Source: Sphingobium sp. AS12 (lineage in GTDB: Bacteria > Pseudomonadota > Alphaproteobacteria > Sphingomonadales > Sphingomonadaceae). Taken from it: DNA of 64,000 bases. Position 1 is the stretch's first letter. Every line of letters begins with the position of its first letter. Shown in pieces: positions 26,497-34,098 of the stretch. Made by a program: the position numbers and the translations under genes. The DNA lies in assembly GCF_019097845.1 (NCBI RefSeq), contig NZ_JAHRGM010000001.1, forward strand, positions 310,001 to 374,000. The letters run 5' to 3'. The notes under the pieces were generated by a model. It ran no database searches and was not told where the DNA came from. It worked only from the letters and a program-made list of their open reading frames with translations.

Positions 26497-27012
26497 CTAT
26501 ACCCCTGATATCACTCTGTCCCCGTAGGGATCGGAAAGGCCAAGGCTGGCCAGCGCTGCGATTTCCAGCGCTTCCATCGCCTCGGCCTCATTGTCGTCCA
26601 TATGATCATATCCAAGCAAATGAAAAGTCCCGTGGATAATCAAATGCGCGGCATGATCGGCGATCGAGATGCCCTTGTCGGCCGCTTCGGCGGCGCAGAC
26701 CCCCTCCGCTAGCACGATGTCGCCCAGTAGCACCTCGCCATCGTCGGTGTTGGACGTGCCTTGCAGCAGGTCGGCCTGCACCATCGGGAAGGACAGGACG
26801 TTGGTCGGCTTGTCCTTGTCCCGATAGGCCCGGTTCAGCTGGTGCACTTCTTCGTTCGTGGTCAGCTTGACCGCGACTTCGTAGAGCGCCTCGTCAGTGG
26901 CGAAGGCGGCGTAAGGACTGTGGGTGATGGCGGCGAATACGGCGCGCTGGGCGAGCAACTCCCAGTCGGTGCCAAGCCAGCCGGTGTCATGGAGGACGGC
27001 GACGTCAATCAT
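26497..27012 (-). CDS. ybeY: rRNA maturation endoribonuclease
   Basis: A 171-residue protein with the YbeY zinc motif HGTFHLLGYDH (H-x3-H-x5-H, about residues 127-137) and the conserved NVLSFPM phrase. It processes the 3' end of 16S rRNA and takes part in ribosome quality control. The start at 27012 (MIDVAVLH) excludes a 22-residue extension coded by the adjoining repeat. phoH lies upstream and corC downstream. Confidence 0.94.
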   Translation of the reverse strand: MIDVAVLHDTGWLGTDWELLAQRAVFAAITHSPYAAFATDEALYEVAVKLTTNEEVHQLNRAYRDKDKPTNVLSFPMVQADLLQGTSNTDDGEVLLGDIVLAEGVCAAEAADKGISIADHAAHLIIHGTFHLLGYDHMDDNEAEAMEALEIAALASLGLSDPYGDRVISGV

Positions 27013-27027
27013 GGAACGAACTCTCCT

Positions 27028-27124
27028 CCGTTCGGGCTGAGCGAAGTCGAAGCCTTTGCCAGAGCGGAGCGAAGGCACCTCGCTCCGCTCGGTTGGACAC
27101 TTCGACTTCGCTCAGTGCGAACGG
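27028..27124. repeat. Family A palindromic repeat between phoH and ybeY
   Basis: A 97-nt inverted repeat with arms CCGTTCGGGCTGAGCGAAGT (from 27028) and ACTTCGCTCAGTGCGAACGG-like sequence (to 27124), and an internal GC-rich hairpin. It fills the gap between two co-transcribed genes, so it would lie in their mRNA. Confidence 0.82.
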
Positions 27125-27134
27125 AATTTTTTGC

Positions 27135-28136
27135 TTAAGCATCCGGCCCCTCATAAGCCTGGACGATCCGGCCGACGACAGGGTGACGCACCACGTCACC
27201 GATCCCGAACGGCACCATCGCGATACCCTCGACCCCGTCCAGTCGCGCGACCGCATCGGCCAGGCCCGATGCGCCCGGTTGCGGCAGATCGACCTGTTTG
27301 GGATCGCCGCAAATGACCATGCGGCTGCCTTCGCCAAAGCGGGTGAGAAACATCTTCATCTGGGCGATAGTGGTGTTCTGCGCTTCGTCCAGCACGATGA
27401 AGGCGTTGGCCAGCGTCCGCCCGCGCATGAAGGCGAGCGGGGCGATCTCGATCTCGCCGGACGCGATGCGCCGTTCGACCTGCTCGGCGGGCAGCGTGTC
27501 GTAGAGCGCATCGTAGATCGGGCGGAGATAGGGATCGACCTTTTCCTTCATGTCGCCGGGCAGGAAGCCCAGTCGCTCACCAGCCTCGACGGCGGGGCGC
27601 GAGAGGATCAGCTTGTCGACCGTTCCGGTGATCAGCTGGCTGACCGCCTGCGCGACCGCCAGATAGGTCTTGCCCGTGCCTGCCGGCCCCAGAGCGAAGA
27701 TGATGTCGTTCCGGTTCATCGCCTCCATATAGGTGACCTGGGTGGCGGAGCGGGGGACGATGGTTTTCTTGCGGGTGCGGATCATCACCGTGGGCGGTTC
27801 GGCCACGTCATGGCGGATGATGCCGTCGAGCGTGGGTTCGGACGACATGGCGATCACAGCCTCCACCGCGCCTGCGTCAATCTGCTGCCCGGCGACGATG
27901 CGGTTATAGAGGCCGGTCATGACGTCACGGGCGCGGGCAGCGGCTTCCGCCTCGCCCTCGATCTGCAACTTGTTGCCGCGCGCGGCGATATAGACGCCGA
28001 GGCGATTTTCGATCGCGACCAGATTCTGGTCATATTGGCCGAACAAAGTGCCCAGCAGATGCGGCTTTTCAAAGGTGACTTCGAGCCGGGCGCGTTCGGC
28101 GATGTCGGTGCGGGGTTGGTGCGGTTTCTTGCCCAT
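27135..28136 (-). CDS. PhoH-like ATPase
   Basis: A 333-residue protein with an N-terminal KH-like region (about 40-85) and a P-loop NTPase domain: Walker A GPAGTGKT and Walker B FIVLDEAQN. PhoH/YbeZ proteins work with YbeY in RNA maturation. It lies between miaB and ybeY, the standard order. A repeat separates it from ybeY. Confidence 0.92.
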   Translation of the reverse strand: MGKKPHQPRTDIAERARLEVTFEKPHLLGTLFGQYDQNLVAIENRLGVYIAARGNKLQIEGEAEAAARARDVMTGLYNRIVAGQQIDAGAVEAVIAMSSEPTLDGIIRHDVAEPPTVMIRTRKKTIVPRSATQVTYMEAMNRNDIIFALGPAGTGKTYLAVAQAVSQLITGTVDKLILSRPAVEAGERLGFLPGDMKEKVDPYLRPIYDALYDTLPAEQVERRIASGEIEIAPLAFMRGRTLANAFIVLDEAQNTTIAQMKMFLTRFGEGSRMVICGDPKQVDLPQPGASGLADAVARLDGVEGIAMVPFGIGDVVRHPVVGRIVQAYEGPDA

Positions 28137-28152
28137 TCAAAAGCCTCCCTTG

Positions 28153-28229
28153 CTCGTCATGCATCTCGTGAGGATCGGCCGGAGCCGTAAATCGGGGAGA
28201 TGGTGTCCCACAGATGCGGGAATGACGAG
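28153..28229. repeat. Degenerate family B repeat between miaB and phoH
   Basis: A 77-nt segment with matching ends CTCGTCAT and ATGACGAG and weak internal symmetry (GCATCTCGTGAG; CAGATGCGGGA). The end sequences are like the clearer copies at 35538, 57859 and 61648. Confidence 0.5.
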
Positions 28230-28237
28230 GCTTTGGT

Positions 28238-29587
28238 TCAAGCGGCTTTCCTCCTGCTACATTCGCCGGCCAGACTGTTTGGACCGGCGCTGATGATGTC
28301 GACGTCTATCATGTCACCGATAATATGGTCGGGCGCGGTGACGTGAACCGATTGCAGCCATGGGGTTTTGCCGATCAGCTGGCCGGGGAAACGGCCCGTG
28401 CGTTCCAGCAATATGGTGGTGCGGCGACCGACCGTGGCGGCGTTGAATTCGACCTGATGCCGGTTGATCGCGCCCTGGAGCCGAGCGAGGCGATCGTCCA
28501 TGACGTCGGCTGCGATCTGACCGTCCATGTCGGCGGCGGGGGTGCCGGGGCGGGGGCTATATTTGAACGAATAGCATTGGGCATAGCCCACGACATCGAC
28601 GATGCGCAGCGTGTCGGCAAATTCGTCCTCGCTCTCGGCGGGGAAGCCGACGATGAAATCGCCCGACACCGCGATGTCCGGCCGCGCCGCGCGCACCCGT
28701 TCGATCAGGCGCAGATAGCTCTCGACGCTGTGGCTGCGGTTCATGGCTTTGAGGATACGGTCATTGCCCGACTGCACCGGCAGATGGAGGAAGGGCATCA
28801 GCTTGTCGATTTCGCCATGGGCGGCGATCAGGCCGTCGCTCATGTCGTTGGGATGGCTGGTGGTGTAGCGGATACGCTGGAGCGCATCGATCTTTGCCAG
28901 TTCGCGGACCAGGCCGTCCATGCCCTGCATCCGGCCCTTGTCATCCTCGCCCGTCCAGGCGTTCACATTCTGGCCCAGCAGGGTGATTTCCTTCACCCCG
29001 CCATCGACCAGCGCTTTGGCTTCGTCGATGATCGCGTTCCACGACCGGCTGATTTCTGCGCCGCGGGTATAGGGGACGACGCAATAGGTGCAGAATTTGT
29101 CGCACCCTTCCATGATCGTCAGGAAAGCGGTGGGTCGCGCCTGTTTGGTGCGGACGGGTAGCGCGTCGAACTTCGACTCTGCGGGCATATCGGTATCGAC
29201 CGCCGCTTCGCCGCGACCGGCCTTTGCGATGAGGTCAGGCAGGCGGTGATAGGCTTGCGGGCCGACGACGATGTCCACGGTTTTGGCGCGGCGGCTGATC
29301 TCGCTGCCCTCCGCCTGCGCGACGCAGCCAGCGACGGCGATCATCGGGCGGCTGCCATCCTCGCGGGTCATTCGGCCAATGTCGGAATAGACCTTGTCCA
29401 CCGCTTTTTCGCGGATGTGGCAGGTGTTGAGGATCACCAGATCGGCGTCGTTTCCGTCCGTGGCGGCAGTCATGCCACGCTCGCCCAGCATCTCGGCCAT
29501 GCGTTCGCCATCATAGACGTTCATCTGGCAGCCGAAGGATTTGACGTGGAAAGTGGCCGGAGTCTTGGGCGGTAGGGGACGATTCAT
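28238..29587 (-). CDS. miaB: tRNA-2-methylthio-N6-isopentenyladenosine synthase
   Basis: A 449-residue radical-SAM methylthiotransferase. Auxiliary-cluster cysteines are in FGCQMNVYD, NTCHIREKA and AGCVAQAEG; the radical-SAM cluster is CDKFCTYC; a C-terminal TRAM domain follows. It adds the methylthio group to i6A37 in tRNAs that read U-starting codons. The start at 29587 (MNRPLPPK) was chosen because it begins near the conserved domain; an upstream start would run into plsC. Confidence 0.95.
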   Translation of the reverse strand: MNRPLPPKTPATFHVKSFGCQMNVYDGERMAEMLGERGMTAATDGNDADLVILNTCHIREKAVDKVYSDIGRMTREDGSRPMIAVAGCVAQAEGSEISRRAKTVDIVVGPQAYHRLPDLIAKAGRGEAAVDTDMPAESKFDALPVRTKQARPTAFLTIMEGCDKFCTYCVVPYTRGAEISRSWNAIIDEAKALVDGGVKEITLLGQNVNAWTGEDDKGRMQGMDGLVRELAKIDALQRIRYTTSHPNDMSDGLIAAHGEIDKLMPFLHLPVQSGNDRILKAMNRSHSVESYLRLIERVRAARPDIAVSGDFIVGFPAESEDEFADTLRIVDVVGYAQCYSFKYSPRPGTPAADMDGQIAADVMDDRLARLQGAINRHQVEFNAATVGRRTTILLERTGRFPGQLIGKTPWLQSVHVTAPDHIIGDMIDVDIISAGPNSLAGECSRRKAA

Positions 29588-29594
29588 GGCCCAG

Positions 29595-30377
29595 CTATAC
29601 AGGCGGCAGGGGGGTAGCGGAAGGCCGATGCTGCGATGCGGCGTTATCAGGCGCATTTTGCGCGATGCTGGCCGCTATTGCGTCGCGCGCTGTGGCGGCA
29701 ATGACCTTGCGATCGGCGCAAATGGCGGGATCGAACGGCTCCAGAAAGCGCAGCGTCACGTCAAGCCGCCCCTTGCGCCCCAAAATGCGCCAGGCGTTGG
29801 TTCCGGCGGGTTCGTCGCCATACCAGGCGATGGTGGATGTGGCCGCGCCGTAGTCGATATACACCGGCTGAATCAGGACCGCGCGCGGCGGCGGCAGCAG
29901 CACGGCAAGCAAGGAGGGCTTGAACGGCAGCAGTCCGCTGCCGTCGCTGGTCGTGCCTTCGGGAAATAAAGCCACCGGCTGATGCCCCAGCATGGCGGCG
30001 CGCAGCGCGTCGATCTGCCCCGACAGTGCGCCGCGCCGTTCGCGGGCGACGAACAAGGTGTTGTTCTGCGCCGCCAGCCAGCCGACCACGGGCCAGCGGG
30101 CAATGCCGTCATGCGCGACAAAGGCCGCGCCGGTCGCGCCGCCCATGGCCAATATGTCGATCCAGCTGACATGATTGGCGAGCAGGAACATGTCGCCGTT
30201 ATGCGGCTGCCCCGCGATCTTTACCCGCACACCCACTGCGCGCGCGGCCATGCCCAAAAAGCGACGCGGCCAGGGTGACCGGCGACGCAGGACGCGCCAG
30301 AGCAGATGGGGAAACAGGCACAGCAGCAGGCTGGCGATCAGCGCGGCTATGCGCGTCCAGCGGCGGAGCAGCAGCAG
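29595..30377 (-). CDS. plsC: 1-acyl-sn-glycerol-3-phosphate acyltransferase, start uncertain
   Basis: A PlsC acyltransferase that makes phosphatidic acid. The catalytic NHVSWID (H-x4-D) and FPEGTTSDGSGLLPFK motifs are clear, after an N-terminal membrane segment (IAALIASLLLCLFPHLLW). The start is a puzzle: in this frame no ATG or GTG lies between fur and the membrane segment. The choices are a TTG at 30494, deep inside fur, a CTG at 30377 just past the fur stop (GGAAG about 9 nt upstream), or the ATG at 30251 that would remove the helix. I report the CTG as the best inference. The stop is 7 nt before miaB. Confidence 0.8.
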   Translation of the reverse strand: MLLLRRWTRIAALIASLLLCLFPHLLWRVLRRRSPWPRRFLGMAARAVGVRVKIAGQPHNGDMFLLANHVSWIDILAMGGATGAAFVAHDGIARWPVVGWLAAQNNTLFVARERRGALSGQIDALRAAMLGHQPVALFPEGTTSDGSGLLPFKPSLLAVLLPPPRAVLIQPVYIDYGAATSTIAWYGDEPAGTNAWRILGRKGRLDVTLRFLEPFDPAICADRKVIAATARDAIAASIAQNAPDNAASQHRPSATPLPPV

Positions 30378-30381
30378 TGCG

Positions 30382-30804
30382 TCAGTTCTTCCGGTCGAGG
30401 GCGACGCCGTACAATTCCATGCGATGATCGACCAGCCGGAAGCCCAGCTTTTCGGCGATCTGCTTCTGCAATTGTTCCAGTTCGGGGTCGACAAATTCGA
30501 TGACGTTCCCGGTTTCGACGTCGATCAGATGGTCATGATGCGATTCGGGCGCGGCCTCATAACGGGCGCGGCCATCGCCAAAGTCATGGCGCTCCAAAAT
30601 CCCCGCCTCTTCGAACAGGCGCACGGTGCGATAGACGGTGGCGATCGAGATGCCGGGATCGATCGCGGCGGACCGTTTGTGCAATTCCTCGACATCGGGA
30701 TGGTCGGTCGCATCGCTCAGCACCTGAGCGATCACCCGGCGCTGTTCGGTGATGCGCAGCCCCTTTTCGTGGCACAGGGCTTCGACGTCGATCTTGCGGT
30801 TCAT
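30382..30804 (-). CDS. fur: Ferric uptake regulator family repressor
   Basis: A 140-residue Fur protein: a winged-helix DNA-binding domain (LRITEQRRVIAQVLSDATDH, then SIATVYRTVRLFEEAGILE) and a metal-binding dimerisation part (HHDHLIDVETGNVIEFVDPE). It has no Cys-x2-Cys structural zinc site, common in alphaproteobacterial Fur/Mur proteins, some of which sense manganese rather than iron. The metal cannot be told from sequence. It lies directly upstream of plsC. Confidence 0.92.
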   Translation of the reverse strand: MNRKIDVEALCHEKGLRITEQRRVIAQVLSDATDHPDVEELHKRSAAIDPGISIATVYRTVRLFEEAGILERHDFGDGRARYEAAPESHHDHLIDVETGNVIEFVDPELEQLQKQIAEKLGFRLVDHRMELYGVALDRKN

Positions 30805-30870
30805 GGAGTCTCGCTGGCTTTAGAGGTGCGGACAGTGTTGGGAGCCTAGCGGCTTTTCCCGTCGCGTAAA

Positions 30871-30894
30871 GGGGCACATGGCGACATGTGCCCC
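30871..30894. repeat. Inverted repeat between mucR and fur
   Basis: GGGGCACAT / ATGTGCCCC with a 6-nt centre (GGCGAC), in the 122-nt gap between mucR and fur. It could be a weak terminator for mucR or an operator near the fur promoter; there is no clear T-run. Confidence 0.5.
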
Positions 30895-30926
30895 CCGACG
30901 CAAGACCGTTCCGTCAGCCGGGCGGA

Positions 30927-31355
30927 TTACTTCGCGGCGCTGCCCGCGCGGCGACGCTTGGTGCCAAGGCCAATCTTCTTGGCCAGCGAGCGACGCTGTT
31001 CGGCATAGTTGGGGGCGACCATCGGATAGTCGGCGGGCAGGCCCCACTTGGCGCGATAGTCGTCGGGCGTCATCTGATAATGGGTCATCAGGTGGCGCTT
31101 GAGCATCTTGAGTTTCTTGCCATCTTCCAGACAGATTATGAAATCCGGCTTGATCGACGAACGGACCGATACGGCAGGTTCGGGCTTTACGTCTGGCACG
31201 GTGACCGGTTCACTGAGGCCCGACAAGGCGGCATGGACATTCTGGATCAGAGCGGCGACATCAGAGACGGACACGCTGTTGTTGGAGACATGAGCGGCGA
31301 CAATGTCGGACGTCAAAGTAATAAGCAGTTCGCTCTGGGCGGATTCGATTTCCAT
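30927..31355 (-). CDS. MucR/Ros family transcriptional regulator
   Basis: A 142-residue regulator with a prokaryotic zinc-finger-like domain: ICLEDGKKLKMLKRHLMTHY (about 77-96), then YRAKWGLPADYPMVAPNYAE, the family signature. The second Cys of the Ros CxxC pair is Asp here (CLED), as in MucR-type members. MucR proteins are H-NS-like repressors of exopolysaccharide, motility and cell-cycle genes. The C-terminus is very basic (LGTKRRRAGSAAK). Confidence 0.92.
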   Translation of the reverse strand: MEIESAQSELLITLTSDIVAAHVSNNSVSVSDVAALIQNVHAALSGLSEPVTVPDVKPEPAVSVRSSIKPDFIICLEDGKKLKMLKRHLMTHYQMTPDDYRAKWGLPADYPMVAPNYAEQRRSLAKKIGLGTKRRRAGSAAK

Positions 31356-31466
31356 TGTCCTGTATCCTGTAAGGCTATTGTTGTGCGACCCGTCCTACGA
31401 GATTCATTTCAGGAGCGGTACATATCCGCTAGACCTTGCCGGTCCATTTCGCAAGAGCATATGGCG

Positions 31467-31946
31467 TCAAGCCAGCATGTCGATGCGAAAACTCAGAGCA
31501 TCATATAGTTGTCCATCATTACCGCGATAGTAACCGGGACGATGATGTACATATTCAAAGCCTGTTTTCTCATAGAGATGCACGGCAGTGTTGCTCGCGC
31601 GCACTTCCAGATTCATGGATGTGATGCCCCGGCGGCGTGCAGTGCGCAAACTGTCGCGCAGCAAGGCTTCACCAATACCCCGTCCGCGCCAGGCCGGATC
31701 GACCGCCAGCAGCAGTAATTCGCATTCGTCCAGCACGGATCGCACCAGCGCAAAGCCCAGCGGCGCCGCGTCCACCCGCGCGATCGTCAGCCAGGTGCCG
31801 GGCATCATCATGACGCCGGCCAGTTGCGGCAAGGTCCACGCCTCGCCAAAGACCGGGTCGAAGGCGGGCTCCATCACCGTCATGGCGTCTGCCATCGCAT
31901 TGCGCTCGCTCTGGTCATAGGTGTCGAGGACAAGGCCCGGCATCAT
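31467..31946 (-). CDS. rimI: RimI-type GNAT N-acetyltransferase
   Basis: A 159-residue GNAT protein with the acetyl-CoA pocket motif VDPAWRGRGIGEALLRDSLR and NLEVRASNTAVHLYEKTGFE. RimI acetylates the N-terminus of ribosomal protein S18 in E. coli; in many bacteria it sits beside tsaB, as here (starts overlap the tsaB stop). Two adjacent ATG codons at 31946 and 31943 both fit. Confidence 0.88.
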   Translation of the reverse strand: MMPGLVLDTYDQSERNAMADAMTVMEPAFDPVFGEAWTLPQLAGVMMMPGTWLTIARVDAAPLGFALVRSVLDECELLLLAVDPAWRGRGIGEALLRDSLRTARRRGITSMNLEVRASNTAVHLYEKTGFEYVHHRPGYYRGNDGQLYDALSFRIDMLA

Positions 31947-32572
31947 GACGCCGCGCGCTCCGCCATGGTCTGTGCGTCTGCACCCCGGCCATAGATGGGT
32001 GTCGGGGGCAGGGCGGGCAGGGCAGCGATCAGGCTATAGTCCGCCGCATCGGGATAGAGATTGACCGCCGCGCCATGGCCGCGCGCGGTCACCAATGCTT
32101 CCGCGCCAGTGCCATAGAGGGTGGCGATCTCAAGCTGCATCGCCAGCGTGGCGATGGCGGTAGAGGCGATCGGCGTGGTCGCGCTTAGCCCGTCGGCAGT
32201 GAAGCATTGCCAAAAGAGTTCGCCATGCCCGCCAGTGATGGTGACGGCAATCGGTTCGTCACTGGCATGGATTTGCGCGGCTTGTGCTGCGATCAGCGAA
32301 GGGGCGCTGTATCCGTGGAGTGGCAGTCCCCAGGCCAGCGCCAGCGCGCGGGCGGCGGCGATGCCGATGCGGACGCCGGTGAAACTGCCCGGACCGACAT
32401 TGACGGCGATGGCGTCGGCGCGGCCGCCATCGGGCAGGGCGGCAATGGCGGGCAACAACGCTTCGGCATGGCCGCGGCCGACAATTTCATGAAAGCGCGC
32501 GACCGGCACGCCTTCTTCCAGCAGCGCCACGGACAAAGCCTGTGTCGCGGTGTCAATCACCAGCAGGCGCAA
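31943..32572 (-). CDS. tsaB: tRNA t6A threonylcarbamoyl transferase complex subunit TsaB
   Basis: A 209-residue ASKHA-fold protein: MRLLVIDTATQALSVAL at the N-terminus and VNVGPGSFTGVRIGIAAARA at about 57-76 are diagnostic. TsaB supports TsaD in making t6A37 on tRNAs that read ANN codons. Its end overlaps rimI by 4 nt and nfuA lies 82 nt upstream. Confidence 0.92.
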   Translation of the reverse strand: MRLLVIDTATQALSVALLEEGVPVARFHEIVGRGHAEALLPAIAALPDGGRADAIAVNVGPGSFTGVRIGIAAARALALAWGLPLHGYSAPSLIAAQAAQIHASDEPIAVTITGGHGELFWQCFTADGLSATTPIASTAIATLAMQLEIATLYGTGAEALVTARGHGAAVNLYPDAADYSLIAALPALPPTPIYGRGADAQTMAERAAS

Positions 32573-32654
32573 ACGATACTCCCCTCAAGTTGCTTCTTGC
32601 GGTTAGTCGATCCGTCGCGATTTGCCAAATGGTGGAAAGGGAAGGCCGCCCTGA

Positions 32655-33230
32655 TCAGACTGCGCGGACTTCCGTGACTTCGGGAACATAATGTTTGAGC
32701 AGTTGTTCGATCCCGTTTTTCAGCGTCGCGCTGGAGGAGGGGCAGCCTGAACAGGCACCCTGCAACTGGAGGAATACGGTGCCCTTGTCGAAGCCGCGAT
32801 AGATGATGTCGCCGCCATCATTGGCGACGGCAGGGCGGACGCGAGTGTCGATGAGGTCGCGAATTTGCGCGACGATCTCGGCATCTTCCGGGTCATCGCC
32901 AAAAGCATCGTCATCCAGAGGCACGGCTATGCCCGCGGCCGATCCCGGCGCGAACAGGGGCATGTTGGCGGAAAAATGTTCCAGCAGGATCGACAGCACG
33001 TCCGGTTTGACGTCGCGCCATTCCGATCCCGGCGCGATCGTCACCGAAATAAAGTCGCCGCCGAAAAATACGCCGGTGACATCCCCCAGCCCGAACAATG
33101 CATCGGCCAGCGGGGACGCTTCGGCCTCCTCCGGCGTCGCAAAGTCGCGGGTTCCATTGCCCATGACCGCTTGGCCGGGGAGGAATTTGATGGTTGCCGG
33201 ATTGGGCGTGAGTTCGGTCTCGATCAGCAT
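32655..33230 (-). CDS. NifU/NFU family Fe-S cluster carrier
   Basis: A 191-residue protein with an N-terminal Nfu_N domain (TELTPNPATIKFLPGQAV) and a C-terminal NifU-like domain with the cluster-binding CSGC (about residue 161) in LQGACSGCPSSSATLKNGIE. It delivers 4Fe-4S clusters to targets, which could include MiaB and quinolinate- or lipoate-type enzymes. It is the first gene of the minus-strand cluster ending at corC. Confidence 0.92.
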   Translation of the reverse strand: MLIETELTPNPATIKFLPGQAVMGNGTRDFATPEEAEASPLADALFGLGDVTGVFFGGDFISVTIAPGSEWRDVKPDVLSILLEHFSANMPLFAPGSAAGIAVPLDDDAFGDDPEDAEIVAQIRDLIDTRVRPAVANDGGDIIYRGFDKGTVFLQLQGACSGCPSSSATLKNGIEQLLKHYVPEVTEVRAV

Positions 33231-33327
33231 GGCCGCTATGTGGAGATGTGCGCGGCCAAGATCAAGCGCTTCGGGAACTTCGCTGGCGGCCGTCGATTAT
33301 TCGCGATGACCCAGCAGGAGAGATATA

Positions 33328-33798
33328 ATGGCGACGGAAAAAGATATTCGCGAACATTTCTGGAGCGATCTGAGCAAAAGCCCCTTTCTGATGGTGGGGC
33401 TGAATAATAGTCACGAGCATAGCCTGCCGATGACGGCCCAGCTTGATCCTGACGCGGATCATTGTTTCTGGTTCTATACGTCGCGCGACAATCGTTTGGC
33501 CCCCGGCGGCCCAGCCATGGCCCAGTTTGCGGCCAAGGATCACGGGCTGTTCGCCTGCATCAACGGCACATTGGTCGAGGAAAGCGATCCGGCTGTGATC
33601 GACCGTTATTGGTCAAGCCAAGTCGAGGCCTGGTATGAGGGCGGTCGCAACGACCCCAATCTGCTGATGCTGCGCTTTGACCTTGGCGCCGCGGAAATCT
33701 GGCTGGCCGACCTGTCGATTGTCGGCGTGTTTAAGATGATGTTCGGCGGAGACGTGGCCAAGGAAATGGAATCCAAGCACGCTGAAATCTCGCTCTGA
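33328..33798 (+). CDS. Pyridoxamine 5'-phosphate oxidase-like general stress protein
   Basis: A 156-residue flavin-binding split-barrel protein of the general-stress-26 group (SPFLMVGLNNSHEHSLPMTA, then ITRDNRLAPGGPAMAQF-like SRDNRL...). Members bind FMN or F420 and reduce unknown small molecules. Only low sequence guidance exists for the substrate. The ATG has a good ribosome site (CAGGAGAG, 5 nt spacer), and a hairpin follows the stop. Confidence 0.78.
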   Translation: MATEKDIREHFWSDLSKSPFLMVGLNNSHEHSLPMTAQLDPDADHCFWFYTSRDNRLAPGGPAMAQFAAKDHGLFACINGTLVEESDPAVIDRYWSSQVEAWYEGGRNDPNLLMLRFDLGAAEIWLADLSIVGVFKMMFGGDVAKEMESKHAEISL

Positions 33799-33815
33799 AA
33801 TTAGAATTTGATCGC

Positions 33816-33843
33816 AGCGGCCGTGCCATTCCGCACGGCCGCT
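33816..33843 (+). terminator. Probable terminator after the stress protein gene
   Basis: Perfect 11-bp stem AGCGGCCGTGC / GCACGGCCGCT with a 6-nt loop, 17 nt after the stop. The following T content is modest (TGCTATTT). Confidence 0.65.
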
Positions 33844-34098
33844 TGCTATTTGCCTGCATCTTCGCCATATGCGTTGCAGCGCAGCAGAGGGACCATGACG
33901 GTCCCACAGCGATTGGCAGCGTGATCGTCCGCAACCTGGGTGGCTGGAACAGCCGCTCAAGGACCACGGACCGGCCAATGAGAGTCTGCGCCAAGCTTGA
34001 GGCTTCCCTTTTCACGCGGGTCGTTTCGTAACCCGCCTCGCGCCCTTCCTGCGTCCGCAGAGCAAGTTGGCGCCAAGGCCGACTTGTGAGTTTTCTAA
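33844..34098 (+). other. Intergenic leader of the DEAD-box helicase gene
   Basis: About 255 nt with no convincing gene. A 62-codon open frame (33843-34031) has no ribosome site and no recognisable composition. Short hairpins are present (GGGACCATGACGGTCCC near 33891; GCGGGT...ACCCGC near 34017-34038). A long 5' leader is usual for cold-induced RhlE-type helicases, but this is inference. Confidence 0.35.

Noticed and set aside
33843-34031. 62-codon plus-strand frame in the helicase leader
   Set aside because: No ribosome site, no motif, and it overlaps a terminator stem and a likely 5' leader.
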